From a virus, in IMG/VR virus record IMGVR_UViG_3300005939_000038, positions 1 through 26,958 of that record: 26,958 nt of DNA; one strand, given 5' to 3'. Below are positions 15,417 to 22,121 of this stretch, piece after piece. The first letter of the stretch is position 1. Each line of letters starts with the position of its first letter. Made by a program: the position numbers and the translations under genes. Below the pieces are notes generated by a model. The model was not told the DNA's origin. It was given only the letters and a program-made list of their open reading frames with translations, and did no database searches.

Positions 15417-15789
15417 TATCTTTATCCTTTACGCCACACTTATATAAAAAACTACAAACATTCGCCCATCTAACCATTGCTTTTTTGCTTTTTTCGCATC
15501 TTGTGGTTAAATATTTATGCATATTTTCAAGCGTCTTTAGTTTTGCGAAGGTAATTATATTTTCTTTTTCCTCACTAAAAAAAACAATAGTTACTGTAGG
15601 CAATATCAGGCAAAGAAAAAACACAATATTAATGCCAACAATATTTAAACAAAAGCTTGCATATGCAAAATGAACAAAGAAAGACTTAACAATAGAAAAA
15701 AATCCAGAATCAAATCTCCAAACAAAAGTCACCACAGGAACGAAAAATATTATACAAAAAGCATATGCTAAAATTTCATGGGCTGTCAT
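15409..15789 (-). CDS. Multi-span membrane protein, unknown
   Basis: 126 residues from ATG 15787-15789 (SD GGAGAGGA); longer starts lie inside the upstream gene without an SD. There are about two to three hydrophobic segments: ILAYAFCIIFFVPVVTFVW, then FFVHFAYASFCLNIVGINIV running on into FFLCLILPTVTIVFF. A cytosolic-type basic helix (KLKTLENMHKYLTTRCEKSKK) and a cysteine-containing end follow. Family not recognised; an inner-membrane phage protein of unknown role. It starts two bases after the previous stop. Confidence 0.5.
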   Translation of the reverse strand: MTAHEILAYAFCIIFFVPVVTFVWRFDSGFFSIVKSFFVHFAYASFCLNIVGINIVFFLCLILPTVTIVFFSEEKENIITFAKLKTLENMHKYLTTRCEKSKKAMVRWANVCSFLYKCGVKDKDNA

Positions 15790-15790
15790 A

Positions 15791-16054
15791 TTATTCCTCT
15801 CCATTTTCTTGCGGCTCAAAAACCTCAAAACACCTTATTGCAAACAAAAAACCAGTAATTACATCAGCAGCCTCGCCCTTGGTATAACTTGCGCTATTTT
15901 CGGCAGCGGATAATAATGAAAAAAGACCATCTTCGCATTCAAAAAATGTTGGCTCTAATTCGTGCAAATATTGAACTATTGACAACATCTCTGTTTCGGA
16001 TATTCCTGCTACACTAAATTGGTCATTAGATTTTACAAAATCTTCGATACTCAT
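15791..16054 (-). CDS. Small acidic protein, unknown
   Basis: 87 residues, acidic, probably all-helical (EMLSIVQYLHELEPTFFE, GLFSLLSAAENSASY, AADVITGFLFAIRCFEVFE). Not recognised. ATG 16052-16054 with a strong AAAGGAG SD. It overlaps the previous stop by one base, so it is in the same operon and translationally coupled. Confidence 0.5.
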   Translation of the reverse strand: MSIEDFVKSNDQFSVAGISETEMLSIVQYLHELEPTFFECEDGLFSLLSAAENSASYTKGEAADVITGFLFAIRCFEVFEPQENGEE

Positions 16055-16407
16055 TATTCATCTCCTTTACATTCGTGACATTCATTTTGGTTTTCGTTTT
16101 TGCAGGAATCGCAAATTTCAATTTCTTTAGTCCACTTGTTCCACATGTCTGCAACTATTTGTATTTGTTCGTTTTCTGAAAGCATTGTATGCTCTTTATC
16201 GTTTGTTCCAATGCTTTCGCATAAGTCTTCGTATTTACACGGCTCTCTATTTGGGCAGTCTATTGACCACACATCGTATTTGCACATATCTGCAAAATAA
16301 TAATCAACAACAAATCCCGATGGACACTTGTTTAGTTTTGGATAAATATTGTCAACAAATATTTTTGGCTTAAGTGTGCTTTTGTAAATTTTAGGACTAT
16401 TAGCCAT
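16054..16407 (-). CDS. Cys-rich small protein, putative zinc binder
   Basis: 117 residues from ATG 16405-16407 (SD GGAG six bases away); longer in-frame starts lie within the upstream gene. Nine cysteines: Cys28, 42, 51, 57 and 63 in the centre, then a C-terminal C-x-x-C ... C-x-x-C set (Cys99, 102, 110, 113; ICDSCKNENQNECHEC), which should bind zinc. A helical segment NEQIQIVADMWNKWTKE precedes it. Role unknown; small zinc proteins are frequent in phage early or accessory regions. Its stop overlaps the next start by one base. Confidence 0.5.
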   Translation of the reverse strand: MANSPKIYKSTLKPKIFVDNIYPKLNKCPSGFVVDYYFADMCKYDVWSIDCPNREPCKYEDLCESIGTNDKEHTMLSENEQIQIVADMWNKWTKEIEICDSCKNENQNECHECKGDE

Positions 16408-16408
16408 T

Positions 16409-16708
16409 TTATTCTCCATCGAAAGTTCGTGGCTTTCCGTCAAGACCCTCAAGCCTTTCGTTGACCTCAAAAAGCTTATTAATTAACAGCGACACACATG
16501 CCCTGAGTTCTTTCACCACAAGTTTTGTTGCGTCTTCTAGCAGTTGCTTTTCGCTTCCATAAACTACATACCCCAAAGTGTAATACTCACCAAGCTCTTC
16601 GCTAGAAACAATCCAGTTCGGGCTTCCTTCGAGTTCAACACTAAATTCAATGGTGTCATGTTTCATCACAAACAATTTTTCGTTTTCTTTTTTCCAGTTT
16701 TTTTTCAT
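16409..16708 (-). CDS. Small protein, unknown; first gene of the leftward operon
   Basis: 99 residues from ATG 16706-16708, with SD AGGAGG; longer starts have no SD and would cover the promoter. It opens MKKNWKKENEKLFV, then a beta section (HDTIEFSVELEGSPNWIVSS in pieces), then a helix (KQLLEDATKLVVKELRACVSLLINKLFEVNERL in outline). Not recognised. It is the first gene after the leftward promoter at 16732-16760. Confidence 0.5.
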   Translation of the reverse strand: MKKNWKKENEKLFVMKHDTIEFSVELEGSPNWIVSSEELGEYYTLGYVVYGSEKQLLEDATKLVVKELRACVSLLINKLFEVNERLEGLDGKPRTFDGE

Positions 16709-16731
16709 TTTAGTTTCCTCCTGTGAAAAGA

Positions 16732-16760
16732 ATACTAGCAAATAAAAAACCAAATGTCAA
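16732..16760 (-). promoter_or_regulatory. Leftward promoter of the 13449-16708 operon
   Basis: Minus strand: TTGACA (plus 16755-16760), 17-bp spacer, TAGTAT (plus 16732-16737), preceded by TTTGC. The start point falls just before the AGGAGG of the first gene. The rightward promoter at 16784-16812 is back-to-back with it, so the 135-bp gap is a bidirectional control region. Confidence 0.7.
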
Positions 16761-16783
16761 CAAAAAAATAAAAATAAAAACAC

Positions 16784-16812
16784 TTGACTTATAACATAAA
16801 AAACTGTAATAT
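16784..16812 (+). promoter_or_regulatory. Rightward promoter of the 16843-19262 gene chain
   Basis: TTGACT (16784-16789), 17-bp spacer, TAATAT (16807-16812). The sequence after it, ACTCAAAACTTAAA, resembles that after the promoter at 20459-20487. AAAGGA then precedes ATG 16843. Confidence 0.68.
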
Positions 16813-16842
16813 ACTCAAAACTTAAACGAAAGGAAAATGTAA

Positions 16843-17154
16843 ATGAAAAAAACAATAAGCGTTAAAAAATACAAAGAAAGAACAAAGACGGTATGGGCAA
16901 CTCAATATAATGGAACAAAAGAAAGCAGAGAGGTGATATCTGACTTCTTGGGATACGATGTTGTTGAGTTAGAGTCTGCAAGCGGAAGAAAATGGCTTGT
17001 GATCGACTACAAGAAAAAACATAAACACTCATTTAATGCAGAGATGTCAGACGGAGATTGGGTTGTTGTTGAAAAGTTAGATCATCATAAGTTTTTAAAA
17101 AATAATGACTTCTTAGAAAGATACGAAAACCAATTGGATTTTACCAAAAGATAA
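16843..17154 (+). CDS. Small phage protein, PGDYI-like pattern
   Basis: 103 residues. After a basic start (ISVKKYKERTKTVWATQYNG), a helix (EVISDFLGYDVVEL) and a strand RKWLVIDY, it has SDGDWVVVEKLDHHKFLKNNDFLERYE. This fits the phage pattern of a T/A-x-Q-x-x-G strand, then G-D-W/Y-I/V-V and a final F-x-x-x-Y-E. Role unknown. First gene after the rightward promoter. Its end overlaps the DUF551-like frame by about 32 bases. Confidence 0.55.
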   Translation: MKKTISVKKYKERTKTVWATQYNGTKESREVISDFLGYDVVELESASGRKWLVIDYKKKHKHSFNAEMSDGDWVVVEKLDHHKFLKNNDFLERYENQLDFTKR

Positions 17155-17317
17155 ACTTCCAGAACACGGACAGAAATGTCTTTTAAAAATGAAAAGCGGG
17201 ATTATAATTGGTGCCAAATATAACGATGACGGTCTTGGGTTAACTTGTTTTGTAAGAATTTTGTGTTTTAAATTTAGTATCGGTGTCGCAGAATATTGGA
17301 TGGAGCAACCGGAGTGA
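17123..17317 (+). CDS. DUF551-like small protein without an ATG start
   Basis: The open frame runs from after TAG 17114-17116 to TGA 17315-17317, in the +1 frame relative to the gene before it. From an ACG codon at 17123 it reads TKTNWILPKDKLPEHGQ, then CLLKMKSG, and ends VAEYWMEQPE. The start N-W-I-x-P-x-D-x-L-P-E-x-G-Q and end Y-W-M-x-x-P-E match the DUF551 family, in which the protein usually begins just before the W-I. ACG would replace the family's ATG. No strong SD is visible, so the start could be non-AUG, coupled, or reached by a +1 shift. The family's function is unknown. ATG 17189 would cut off the domain. Confidence 0.55.
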   Translation, partial: TKTNWILPKDKLPEHGQKCLLKMKSGIIIGAKYNDDGLGLTCFVRILCFKFSIGVAEYWMEQPE

Positions 17318-17481
17318 GCAACATTAAATACAAACTGGTAATACCAGAAAAAGAGCCAGCAGAAGAAGATAAAGAAAATAGAGTTTACCGTGGATTTTAT
17401 TTGCAGCCATACTTTACTGTTCACAATATTGAGGCAACAATTACAATTAACCTAGACGACAAGAAAGAAAAAAATGGTTGA
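17314..17481 (+). CDS. 55-residue protein, unknown
   Basis: Starts with GTG 17314, overlapping the preceding TGA by four bases (GTGA), with GGAG eight bases upstream; a longer TTG start (17296) is less likely. Charged N-terminal half (YKLVIPEKEPAEEDKENR), then GFYLQPYFTVHNIEATI, then a strand TITINLDD. No family recognised. Part of the tightly overlapped rightward chain. Confidence 0.45.
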   Translation: MSNIKYKLVIPEKEPAEEDKENRVYRGFYLQPYFTVHNIEATITINLDDKKEKNG

Positions 17482-17650
17482 CAATATTTGTAACATATAT
17501 GTAGATAACAGCGAGCGGACAATAATAATCTATTTAGTGCTTAACAATCCGATAGAGAGCATAGAAAGTACGGTTATCGTTGGCGATGGAAAGAAGTTAA
17601 ATGAAAATAAAGATGCAAAAAAACAAGACAGGTGGTTAAATAATGAGTAA
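17474..17650 (+). CDS. 58-residue protein, unknown
   Basis: ATG 17474 overlaps the previous stop by eight bases (ATGGTTGA). It reads MVDNICNIYVDNSERTIII, then YLVLNNPIESIESTVIVG, then a basic, polar end. Strands suggest a small beta protein. Not recognised. SD is weak; the overlap suggests coupling. Confidence 0.45.
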   Translation: MVDNICNIYVDNSERTIIIYLVLNNPIESIESTVIVGDGKKLNENKDAKKQDRWLNNE

Positions 17651-17888
17651 AGAAAAAGATTTGTTTTATATTATAACGCTTTCTGCTGAAAACAAAGATG
17701 GCGAGACTATTGTTGGCACATATTCTGGAATAATTGAAGACTGGGGACTAACTTCGATTCAGATATACGACTATATTTTTGATAAGTCTGAAAAAGATAT
17801 GATGAAGAAAAAACCAAAAGAAGGTGTCGCATGTTTGTTTTACAGTATTGAAGTAAACAAGAGACAACAGGATATTAAAAATGGCTGA
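17643..17888 (+). CDS. 81-residue protein, unknown
   Basis: ATG 17643 overlaps the previous stop by eight bases (ATGAGTAA); AGGTGG is a plausible SD. Beta-rich start (LFYIITLSAENKDGETIVGT, partly quoted), GIIEDWGLTSIQIYDYIF, then a basic segment and CLFYSIEVNKRQQD. Not recognised. Its end overlaps the zinc-ribbon gene by eight bases. Confidence 0.5.
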   Translation: MSKEKDLFYIITLSAENKDGETIVGTYSGIIEDWGLTSIQIYDYIFDKSEKDMMKKKPKEGVACLFYSIEVNKRQQDIKNG

Positions 17889-18102
17889 AACATTTGAAAA
17901 GAAACTGAGATTCGATCAAAGATGTATTTTCTGTAATACAAAATATTCTCTTTTTGAAAACAGTAAAGGCGGAGTATATTGTTCAAGATGCGGAAATGAA
18001 AGCGATGAGGAAACAATAATCGCAACAACTATAAAAAGACTAACAGATGTTTATCTAAGCGTTGGAGGAAAAATATTTCACAAAAAGATTACAAACAGTT
18101 GA
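17881..18102 (+). CDS. Small zinc-ribbon protein
   Basis: 73 residues with C-x-x-C at 15-18 (CIFC) and at 34-37 (CSRC), the spacing of a zinc ribbon. It has a basic N-terminus (EKKLRFDQR) and a helical acidic stretch after the ribbon. ATG 17881 overlaps the previous stop by eight bases (ATGGCTGA). The last 15 codons overlap the out-of-frame methyltransferase remnant (18059-18208), so its present C-terminus may be a by-product of a deletion. Confidence 0.5.
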   Translation: MAETFEKKLRFDQRCIFCNTKYSLFENSKGGVYCSRCGNESDEETIIATTIKRLTDVYLSVGGKIFHKKITNS

Positions 18103-18208
18103 CGATGGATACACTGACTGTGTAAGCAACTCAAGGCGATATCAGGCTCTTGGTAACTGCTGGACAATAGACGTTATTTGTCATATATTTAAAGGACTGA
18201 AACAATGA
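18059..18208 (+). pseudogene. C-terminal remnant of a cytosine-5 DNA methyltransferase
   Basis: An open frame of 49 codons that begins after TAA 18056-18058 and has only a TTG near its start. It encodes YFTKRLQTVDDGYTDCVSNS, RRYQALGNCWTIDVICHIF and KGLKQ. This matches the end of C5-methyltransferases (E-R-L-Q-T-x-P-D-x-Y-T ... S-x-x-x-R-Y-x-x-L-G-N-x-W-x-V-D-V-I), that is, motifs IX-X. All catalytic motifs (PCQ, ENV, F-x-G-x-G) are absent. It lies in the +1 frame relative to the zinc-ribbon gene, and its TGA overlaps the ATG of the next methyltransferase by four bases. Probably what is left of a gene partly deleted or replaced. Confidence 0.7.
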
Positions 18209-18912
18209 CAACAATATTCGGAGACTGCTTACAAATAATGAGTGGACTGAAAGACAATTCTGTAAACATGGTCTTGTGTGACCTGCCATACAGACAAACA
18301 AAATTAAGTTGGGATACAGAAATTGACTTAAAAGAATTGTGGAAACAATATGACAGAATAACAAAAGAAAATTCGGCAATACTTCTGTTTGGTCAAGAAC
18401 CATTTTCTAGCAGCCTTAGATTAAGTAATGTAAAAAACTATAAATATGATTGGTATTGGGAAAAAGAAAGATTAACAAATGTTTTTCAAGTAAAGAAAAG
18501 AGCAGGAAAAACAATCGAGACAATATCTGTGTTCTATAAAAAACAGCCAACATATAATCCACAAATGTTAATTCACACAGGAAAACCAGTAACAAACAGC
18601 CCAAAAGGAAATCACACAGGCACAAGTGCCACAAATTTAATTAAAGTTACACCATATGTAGATAACGGAACAAGATATCCTACACAGGTTCTTAAATTTA
18701 ATCGTGACAAGTCAAAATTACACGAGACACAAAAACCTTTAGCGTTATGTGAGTTTTTAATTAATACATATACAAATCACGGAGATGTTGTTTTGGATAA
18801 TTGTGCCGGCTCTGGAACAACAGGTTTAGCGTGTAAAAATACAGGGAGAGATTGTATATTAATTGAAAACGATAAACATTATTTTGATGTTCTTACGGAA
18901 AGGCTAAGATAA
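18205..18912 (+). CDS. DNA methyltransferase, N6-adenine or N4-cytosine type
   Basis: 235 residues. Catalytic motif IV is DLPY (26-29, in MVLCDLPYRQTKLSWD), which varies from DPPY and is common in phages. Motif X-like HETQKP is at 173-178, and the S-adenosylmethionine site CAGSGTTG is at 200-207 with a following IEND. The catalytic motif before the AdoMet motif indicates the beta arrangement. Target base and site are not visible. It would methylate phage or host DNA, perhaps to avoid restriction. ATG 18205 overlaps the TGA of the C5 remnant by four bases, with SD AAAGGA. The C-terminus ends normally (ERLR). Confidence 0.85.
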   Translation: MTTIFGDCLQIMSGLKDNSVNMVLCDLPYRQTKLSWDTEIDLKELWKQYDRITKENSAILLFGQEPFSSSLRLSNVKNYKYDWYWEKERLTNVFQVKKRAGKTIETISVFYKKQPTYNPQMLIHTGKPVTNSPKGNHTGTSATNLIKVTPYVDNGTRYPTQVLKFNRDKSKLHETQKPLALCEFLINTYTNHGDVVLDNCAGSGTTGLACKNTGRDCILIENDKHYFDVLTERLR

Positions 18913-19262
18913 TGAAAGAAAAAGCAAAATACACAATTATACAATATAGAGAAAACTTTGAAGCAGTAAATATCGGCATAGTGGTTATAAAAGAAAAGGG
19001 TTGCGATTACCAAATGACATCTGACACTTCAAGGATTCAATTATTGTTCCCTCAGATTAGCGTGGAGAGAACCAAGATCGCAATCGGGTTTTTTCAATAC
19101 CGTCTCAGAGAAATTAAAAACGAGACTGAACTAATAAAATTTATGTCAACCAGAGCAAATGAAATAAAGTTTACAAAATTGCTTCCGATGGTTATTACTG
19201 ACAATTATGACATAAACAAAGAGTTTAGATATTTTGTCAAAGTAAACCCAAGCACAATTTAA
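18912..19262 (+). CDS. DUF3037-like protein
   Basis: 116 residues. The N-terminal strand-loop (KYTIIQYRENFEAVNIGIVVI) fits DUF3037 proteins, which start with Y-x-x-x-R/Q-Y ... V-N-I/V-G-V/I. The rest has LLFPQISVERTKIAIGFF and a helix with a basic end. Function unknown. ATG overlaps the previous stop by one base, so it is coupled to the methyltransferase. It is shorter than many DUF3037 proteins. Confidence 0.55.
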   Translation: MKEKAKYTIIQYRENFEAVNIGIVVIKEKGCDYQMTSDTSRIQLLFPQISVERTKIAIGFFQYRLREIKNETELIKFMSTRANEIKFTKLLPMVITDNYDINKEFRYFVKVNPSTI

Positions 19263-19317
19263 ACAAAAAAATACAAACCGAGACTGGCCAGCTTCAAAGA
19301 AAAAGTATGGACTTATT

Positions 19318-19419
19318 TTAAGTCTTCTCAATAAAGTCGTCACATCGGGATTTAGCACCATCACAATCAATATTGCCACACTTCTTGCATTCGTGAAAAT
19401 CTTTGTGGTTATAAATGAA
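19318..19419 (-). other. Start-less 33-codon Cys-rich frame after the TAA of the 61-aa gene
   Basis: Immediately after the TAA at 19420-19422, in the same frame, 33 sense codons follow before the next TAA. They encode FIYNHKDFHECKKCGN, then IDCDGAKSRCDDFIEKT: Cys at 11, 14, 19 and 26 would suit a small zinc-binding protein. There is no ATG, GTG or TTG; the only near-cognate codons are early ATTs. It may be made by stop readthrough, by AUU initiation, or be a decayed gene. Confidence 0.4.
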
Positions 19420-19605
19420 TTATTCTTGCTCCGCCTCCAGACATTCTTCCGGTCTGACTGTATCTTCACCGTCACATTTTAGGTTTAAACTTCCGTCTGT
19501 AAGATAACCACGCAAACATATTCCCCCAAAAGCCTCATTACAATCGCCACAATGAACGCCATCCTCGTCTGGAGTAATTTCTACAGGTATTGTAAAAGAT
19601 TTCAT
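19420..19605 (-). CDS. Small Cys-containing protein, unknown
   Basis: 61 residues: MKSFTIPVEITPDEDGVHCG, then DCNEAFGGICLRGYLTD, then a C-terminal LKCDGEDTVRPEECLEAE. Phages often encode small proteins with C-x-x-C ... L-x-x-D/G ... R-P-x-x-C-L, likely zinc-binding. ATG 19603-19605 has SD AAGGAG immediately after the TAA of the start-less frame at 19615-19743. An in-frame, start-less extension follows its own TAA. Confidence 0.55.
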   Translation of the reverse strand: MKSFTIPVEITPDEDGVHCGDCNEAFGGICLRGYLTDGSLNLKCDGEDTVRPEECLEAEQE

Positions 19606-19614
19606 GAAGTCTCC

Positions 19615-19743
19615 TTAAATTTCAAAATACCACGCCATAGGTTCGCCATAACTCCATCTTGTATAAAAATCACAAGAAAACTCAGGCTCTATTAGTTGAA
19701 TAAACATATGGTTGCCAACTTCAATAAACTCACAATACTCGTT
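19615..19743 (-). other. Start-less 42-codon frame after the TAA of the 201-aa gene
   Basis: Directly after TAA 19744-19746, in the same frame, 42 sense codons encode NEYCEFIEVGNHMF, then IQLIEPEFSCDF, then YTRWSYGEPMAWYFEI. This looks like real coding sequence: aromatic-rich, no repeats, and ending exactly at a TAA that precedes the next gene's SD. The only ATG is 13 codons in (19707) and lacks an SD. It may be a readthrough extension of the upstream protein, a gene using a non-AUG start, or one that lost its start. Confidence 0.42.
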
Positions 19744-20349
19744 TTATACCCCGTGACTTCTAAGCCATTTTTCAACAGCAAATTTTGCATCGTCAACACA
19801 AGACTCATAGACAGTTAAAGAAAATGACGGAATTAAAGCACCATCAGTATAAATCTTTCCAGACTCCGCAACATAGGTGCAACCACTGTCATATTCTTTT
19901 AAATATATTAAAATATCTCCAAGCACCAATATTGACTTTAAAGAATAGTTCACGGGGTTATTTCTATCAACCCACTCAAACTCATCCGGCAAGTCAATAA
20001 ACAATAATCCCAGTCTAGTATTCATGTCAAGCCCTCCATCCATAGCCTTTTTGTAATCAGTTTCGCATCTATCGTCACAATCTTCTTCAATATATTCTCT
20101 CTCTCTTATCCATCGCTCAACGGCTCTACAAACTTTGCCGAGATCATCACTGTGAAATCCCGTGAAATCAAATAGATAACCAACATCAATGTACTTGTCG
20201 CAGCCTTTGCTAAATACACCACAGTAACAGTCGTAAAGCGTCCCGTTTTTAAATGTTGTGAAACAAAACTTTCCAACCTCAAGATTGCTATATTTGTCCC
20301 ACTCAAAAACATCTGGCAAATCTCTAAATACTAAATCAACTGTAGCCAT
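19744..20349 (-). CDS. Protein with two copies of an unknown ~90-residue domain
   Basis: 201 residues from ATG 20347-20349 (SD GGAG nine bases upstream); earlier in-frame starts lack an SD. It contains two copies of the same domain. The first (about 10-95) begins DLPDVFEWDKYSN and ends VCRAVERWIRERE; the second (about 118-201) begins DLPDEFEWVDRNN and ends AKFAVEKWLRSHG. Both have a central strand pair with tyrosines and a final helix with E-R/K-W. Family and role unknown. The domain duplication is easy to see. The in-frame extension after its TAA is described separately. Confidence 0.55.
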   Translation of the reverse strand: MATVDLVFRDLPDVFEWDKYSNLEVGKFCFTTFKNGTLYDCYCGVFSKGCDKYIDVGYLFDFTGFHSDDLGKVCRAVERWIREREYIEEDCDDRCETDYKKAMDGGLDMNTRLGLLFIDLPDEFEWVDRNNPVNYSLKSILVLGDILIYLKEYDSGCTYVAESGKIYTDGALIPSFSLTVYESCVDDAKFAVEKWLRSHGV

Positions 20350-20458
20350 GTCAAAAATCTCCATATAAATTAACAATAAAAACACAATAACACACTAAAA
20401 CCAAAAATACAAGATAAAAATTAAAAATAATTTTATGCTGGTCACACAAAAAAAAACC

Positions 20459-20487
20459 TTGACATAACGGTAATAATGTTCTAATAT
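20459..20487 (+). promoter_or_regulatory. Rightward promoter of the 20516-23057 gene chain
   Basis: TTGACA (20459-20464), 17-bp spacer, TAATAT (20482-20487). The following ACACACAACTTAAA resembles the leader after the promoter at 16784-16812. SD AAAGGAG precedes ATG 20516. Confidence 0.72.
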
Positions 20488-20515
20488 ACACACAACTTAA
20501 AAAGGAGAAAACAAA

Positions 20516-21232
20516 ATGAGTGAAAATTTCGTACAAGATGCTTTTGAAAAAATAGTTAATTATGAAAAAGAAATCAGGGAGACGTTAGCCAGTGTAGAGC
20601 CTAAACTGCGGGCATTAGAATCCGGCGATGACTATTTGTCTGGAAACAAACAGGCACAAGACTTACATCTACAAATGACAAGTCTTGTCAAAAAGATAAA
20701 TATGGAACTAGACAAAATGAAAGTAAAAGACACAAAACAGCTAGAAGCAAATAATGCTACTCTAAAACATATTCAGCAAGTTCAGAGAATTATGACTGTG
20801 TTTATTCAGGACCTTATGGATCGTATGCTTTTGCATGACCAAAGCAAGCTGCATTCACCAGAATCAGAGACATTCGCAAAGTATACCGCTAAGCTAAAGG
20901 GTTCTACCTATGGGTCAGATGAATATAAACAATTCCTTTCAGAAATGAAACCCGCATTGGATCATCACTATGCTAACAATTCTCACCATCCAGAGTATTA
21001 TGAGAATGGTATGGAAGATATGACGCTGCTTGATCTATTGAAATTGCTTTGTGACTGGAAAGCGGCCACCATGCGTCATGACGATGGAGACATCGTGGAG
21101 TCTCTGAAAATTAATGCTAAGAGATTTAACATGTCTTCTACGATGGTTAATATATTGCGAAATACGATTGTAGCCTTTGGATTAGATAAGACTCCGGCAG
21201 GTCTTGATTCGCTGCATCCGGCCCAATTATAA
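20516..21232 (+). CDS. DUF5662-like phage protein (HD/HH-rich)
   Basis: 238 residues. N-terminal helical region (about 1-95), then a C-terminal domain with LLHDQSKLHSPE (H107, D108), HHYANNSHHPEYY (150-162), MTLLDLLKLLCDWKAATMRH (169-188), and RFNMSSTMVNILRNT at the end. The H-D-x-S-K, H-H-P-E-x-Y and C-D-W-K-A pattern fits DUF5662 and looks like a metal-dependent HD-type hydrolase, though activity is not proven. Strong SD and a consensus-like promoter precede it. First gene of the rightward cluster. Confidence 0.7.
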   Translation: MSENFVQDAFEKIVNYEKEIRETLASVEPKLRALESGDDYLSGNKQAQDLHLQMTSLVKKINMELDKMKVKDTKQLEANNATLKHIQQVQRIMTVFIQDLMDRMLLHDQSKLHSPESETFAKYTAKLKGSTYGSDEYKQFLSEMKPALDHHYANNSHHPEYYENGMEDMTLLDLLKLLCDWKAATMRHDDGDIVESLKINAKRFNMSSTMVNILRNTIVAFGLDKTPAGLDSLHPAQL

Positions 21233-21251
21233 TAAACAAAAAGGGATTAAA

Positions 21252-21551
21252 ATGAAAGTAAAAGAACTGGTAGAATATATAAAGACAAACAACCTTGAAG
21301 ACTTCGACTTGAAAATAAACATTTGCGGAATAAACAAATCAATAAAACAGGAAGGATACCCAACATTATCTGAATCGTCTGACGATATTGAATTTGGGGA
21401 CATTGGATATTCTGATAAAATCTGGTCACTCGATATTGATGCTCCAGATGTTGTTAGTAAATATTTATATGACAATCTTTTGGTTGACACTGTTGCAATG
21501 GCTGTAAACTTAAGTGACGTTACAAAACTTTTAAACATATTGGGGAGATAA
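21252..21551 (+). CDS. Small protein, unknown
   Basis: 99 residues from ATG 21252 (SD AAGGGA); an earlier in-frame ATG (21204) lies inside the previous gene and has no SD. It starts MKVKELVEYIKTNNLEDFDL, then KINICGINKSIKQEG; the acidic middle has DDIEFGDIGYSD, and the end is helical (NLLVDTVAMAVNLSDVTKLL). Not recognised. It is followed three bases later by the next start. Confidence 0.5.
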   Translation: MKVKELVEYIKTNNLEDFDLKINICGINKSIKQEGYPTLSESSDDIEFGDIGYSDKIWSLDIDAPDVVSKYLYDNLLVDTVAMAVNLSDVTKLLNILGR

Positions 21552-21554
21552 ATA

Positions 21555-22106
21555 ATGAGTGAAATAATATTTATGGAAGATGACAAAGCGGCAGAATACA
21601 AAGAAGTTAAGGTCAAAGGCTGGGTGGCAAACGGTTTGCTATTTAGTGAAAATGAGCGTGCTGCTAGGCTTGAGGGAATGACACATAAAGAATGTAGCCA
21701 ATGTGGAATGGCGTTTGATAAAAAGTCTTTCTACACTTTATGCCCTTCCTGTTTGGCAAAGTCTGAAAGAGATAAGTATTCTAATCTAGCATATGAAAAA
21801 TGGGACGGAAAAACACCAATGGCTTTATATGATTCTGATGAATATTTTTACGATGAATATGACGTTGATTGTTATTGTGAAGAAAACGATTGTGATATTG
21901 GAGACTTAATGTTGGTTTTGTGTGTTTCACAAACTGTTCACGAGCTTGAAATGGTAGACATTTACAATGATATACTTCCAGAAGACGGAGACGAGAGTTC
22001 CTTTCCACAAGATGTTGTTGACGCTTTCGACAACCTAAACAAAGTGATATCAGAAAACAAAGAACCTGTTTCTTGGTGGGCAGGAAATATTAGAACTTCG
22101 GTCTAA
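21555..22106 (+). CDS. Phage protein with zinc ribbon and acidic tail
   Basis: 183 residues. After a 20-residue start (SEIIFMEDDKAAEY) comes GWVANGLLFSENERAARLEG, then MTHKECSQCG (Cys47, 50) and FYTLCPSC (Cys63, 66), a zinc ribbon. A central KYSNLAYEKWDGKTPMALYDSD segment precedes a very acidic region (DEYFYDEYDVDCYCEE), and it ends SWWAGNIRTSV. Similar multi-part proteins with G-M-T-H-x-x-C-x-x-C are found in large phages; function unknown. ATG 21555 has no strong SD but lies just after the previous stop. Confidence 0.58.
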   Translation: MSEIIFMEDDKAAEYKEVKVKGWVANGLLFSENERAARLEGMTHKECSQCGMAFDKKSFYTLCPSCLAKSERDKYSNLAYEKWDGKTPMALYDSDEYFYDEYDVDCYCEENDCDIGDLMLVLCVSQTVHELEMVDIYNDILPEDGDESSFPQDVVDAFDNLNKVISENKEPVSWWAGNIRTSV

Positions 22107-22121
22107 AAGGGAGAATAAAAA

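Noticed and set aside
17117-19746. Genome-wide stop-codon reassignment (TAA read as sense)
   Set aside because: Nearly all well-supported genes end at TAA with conserved-looking C-termini and normal spacing to the next SD, so a recoded genetic code is unlikely; local readthrough remains possible.
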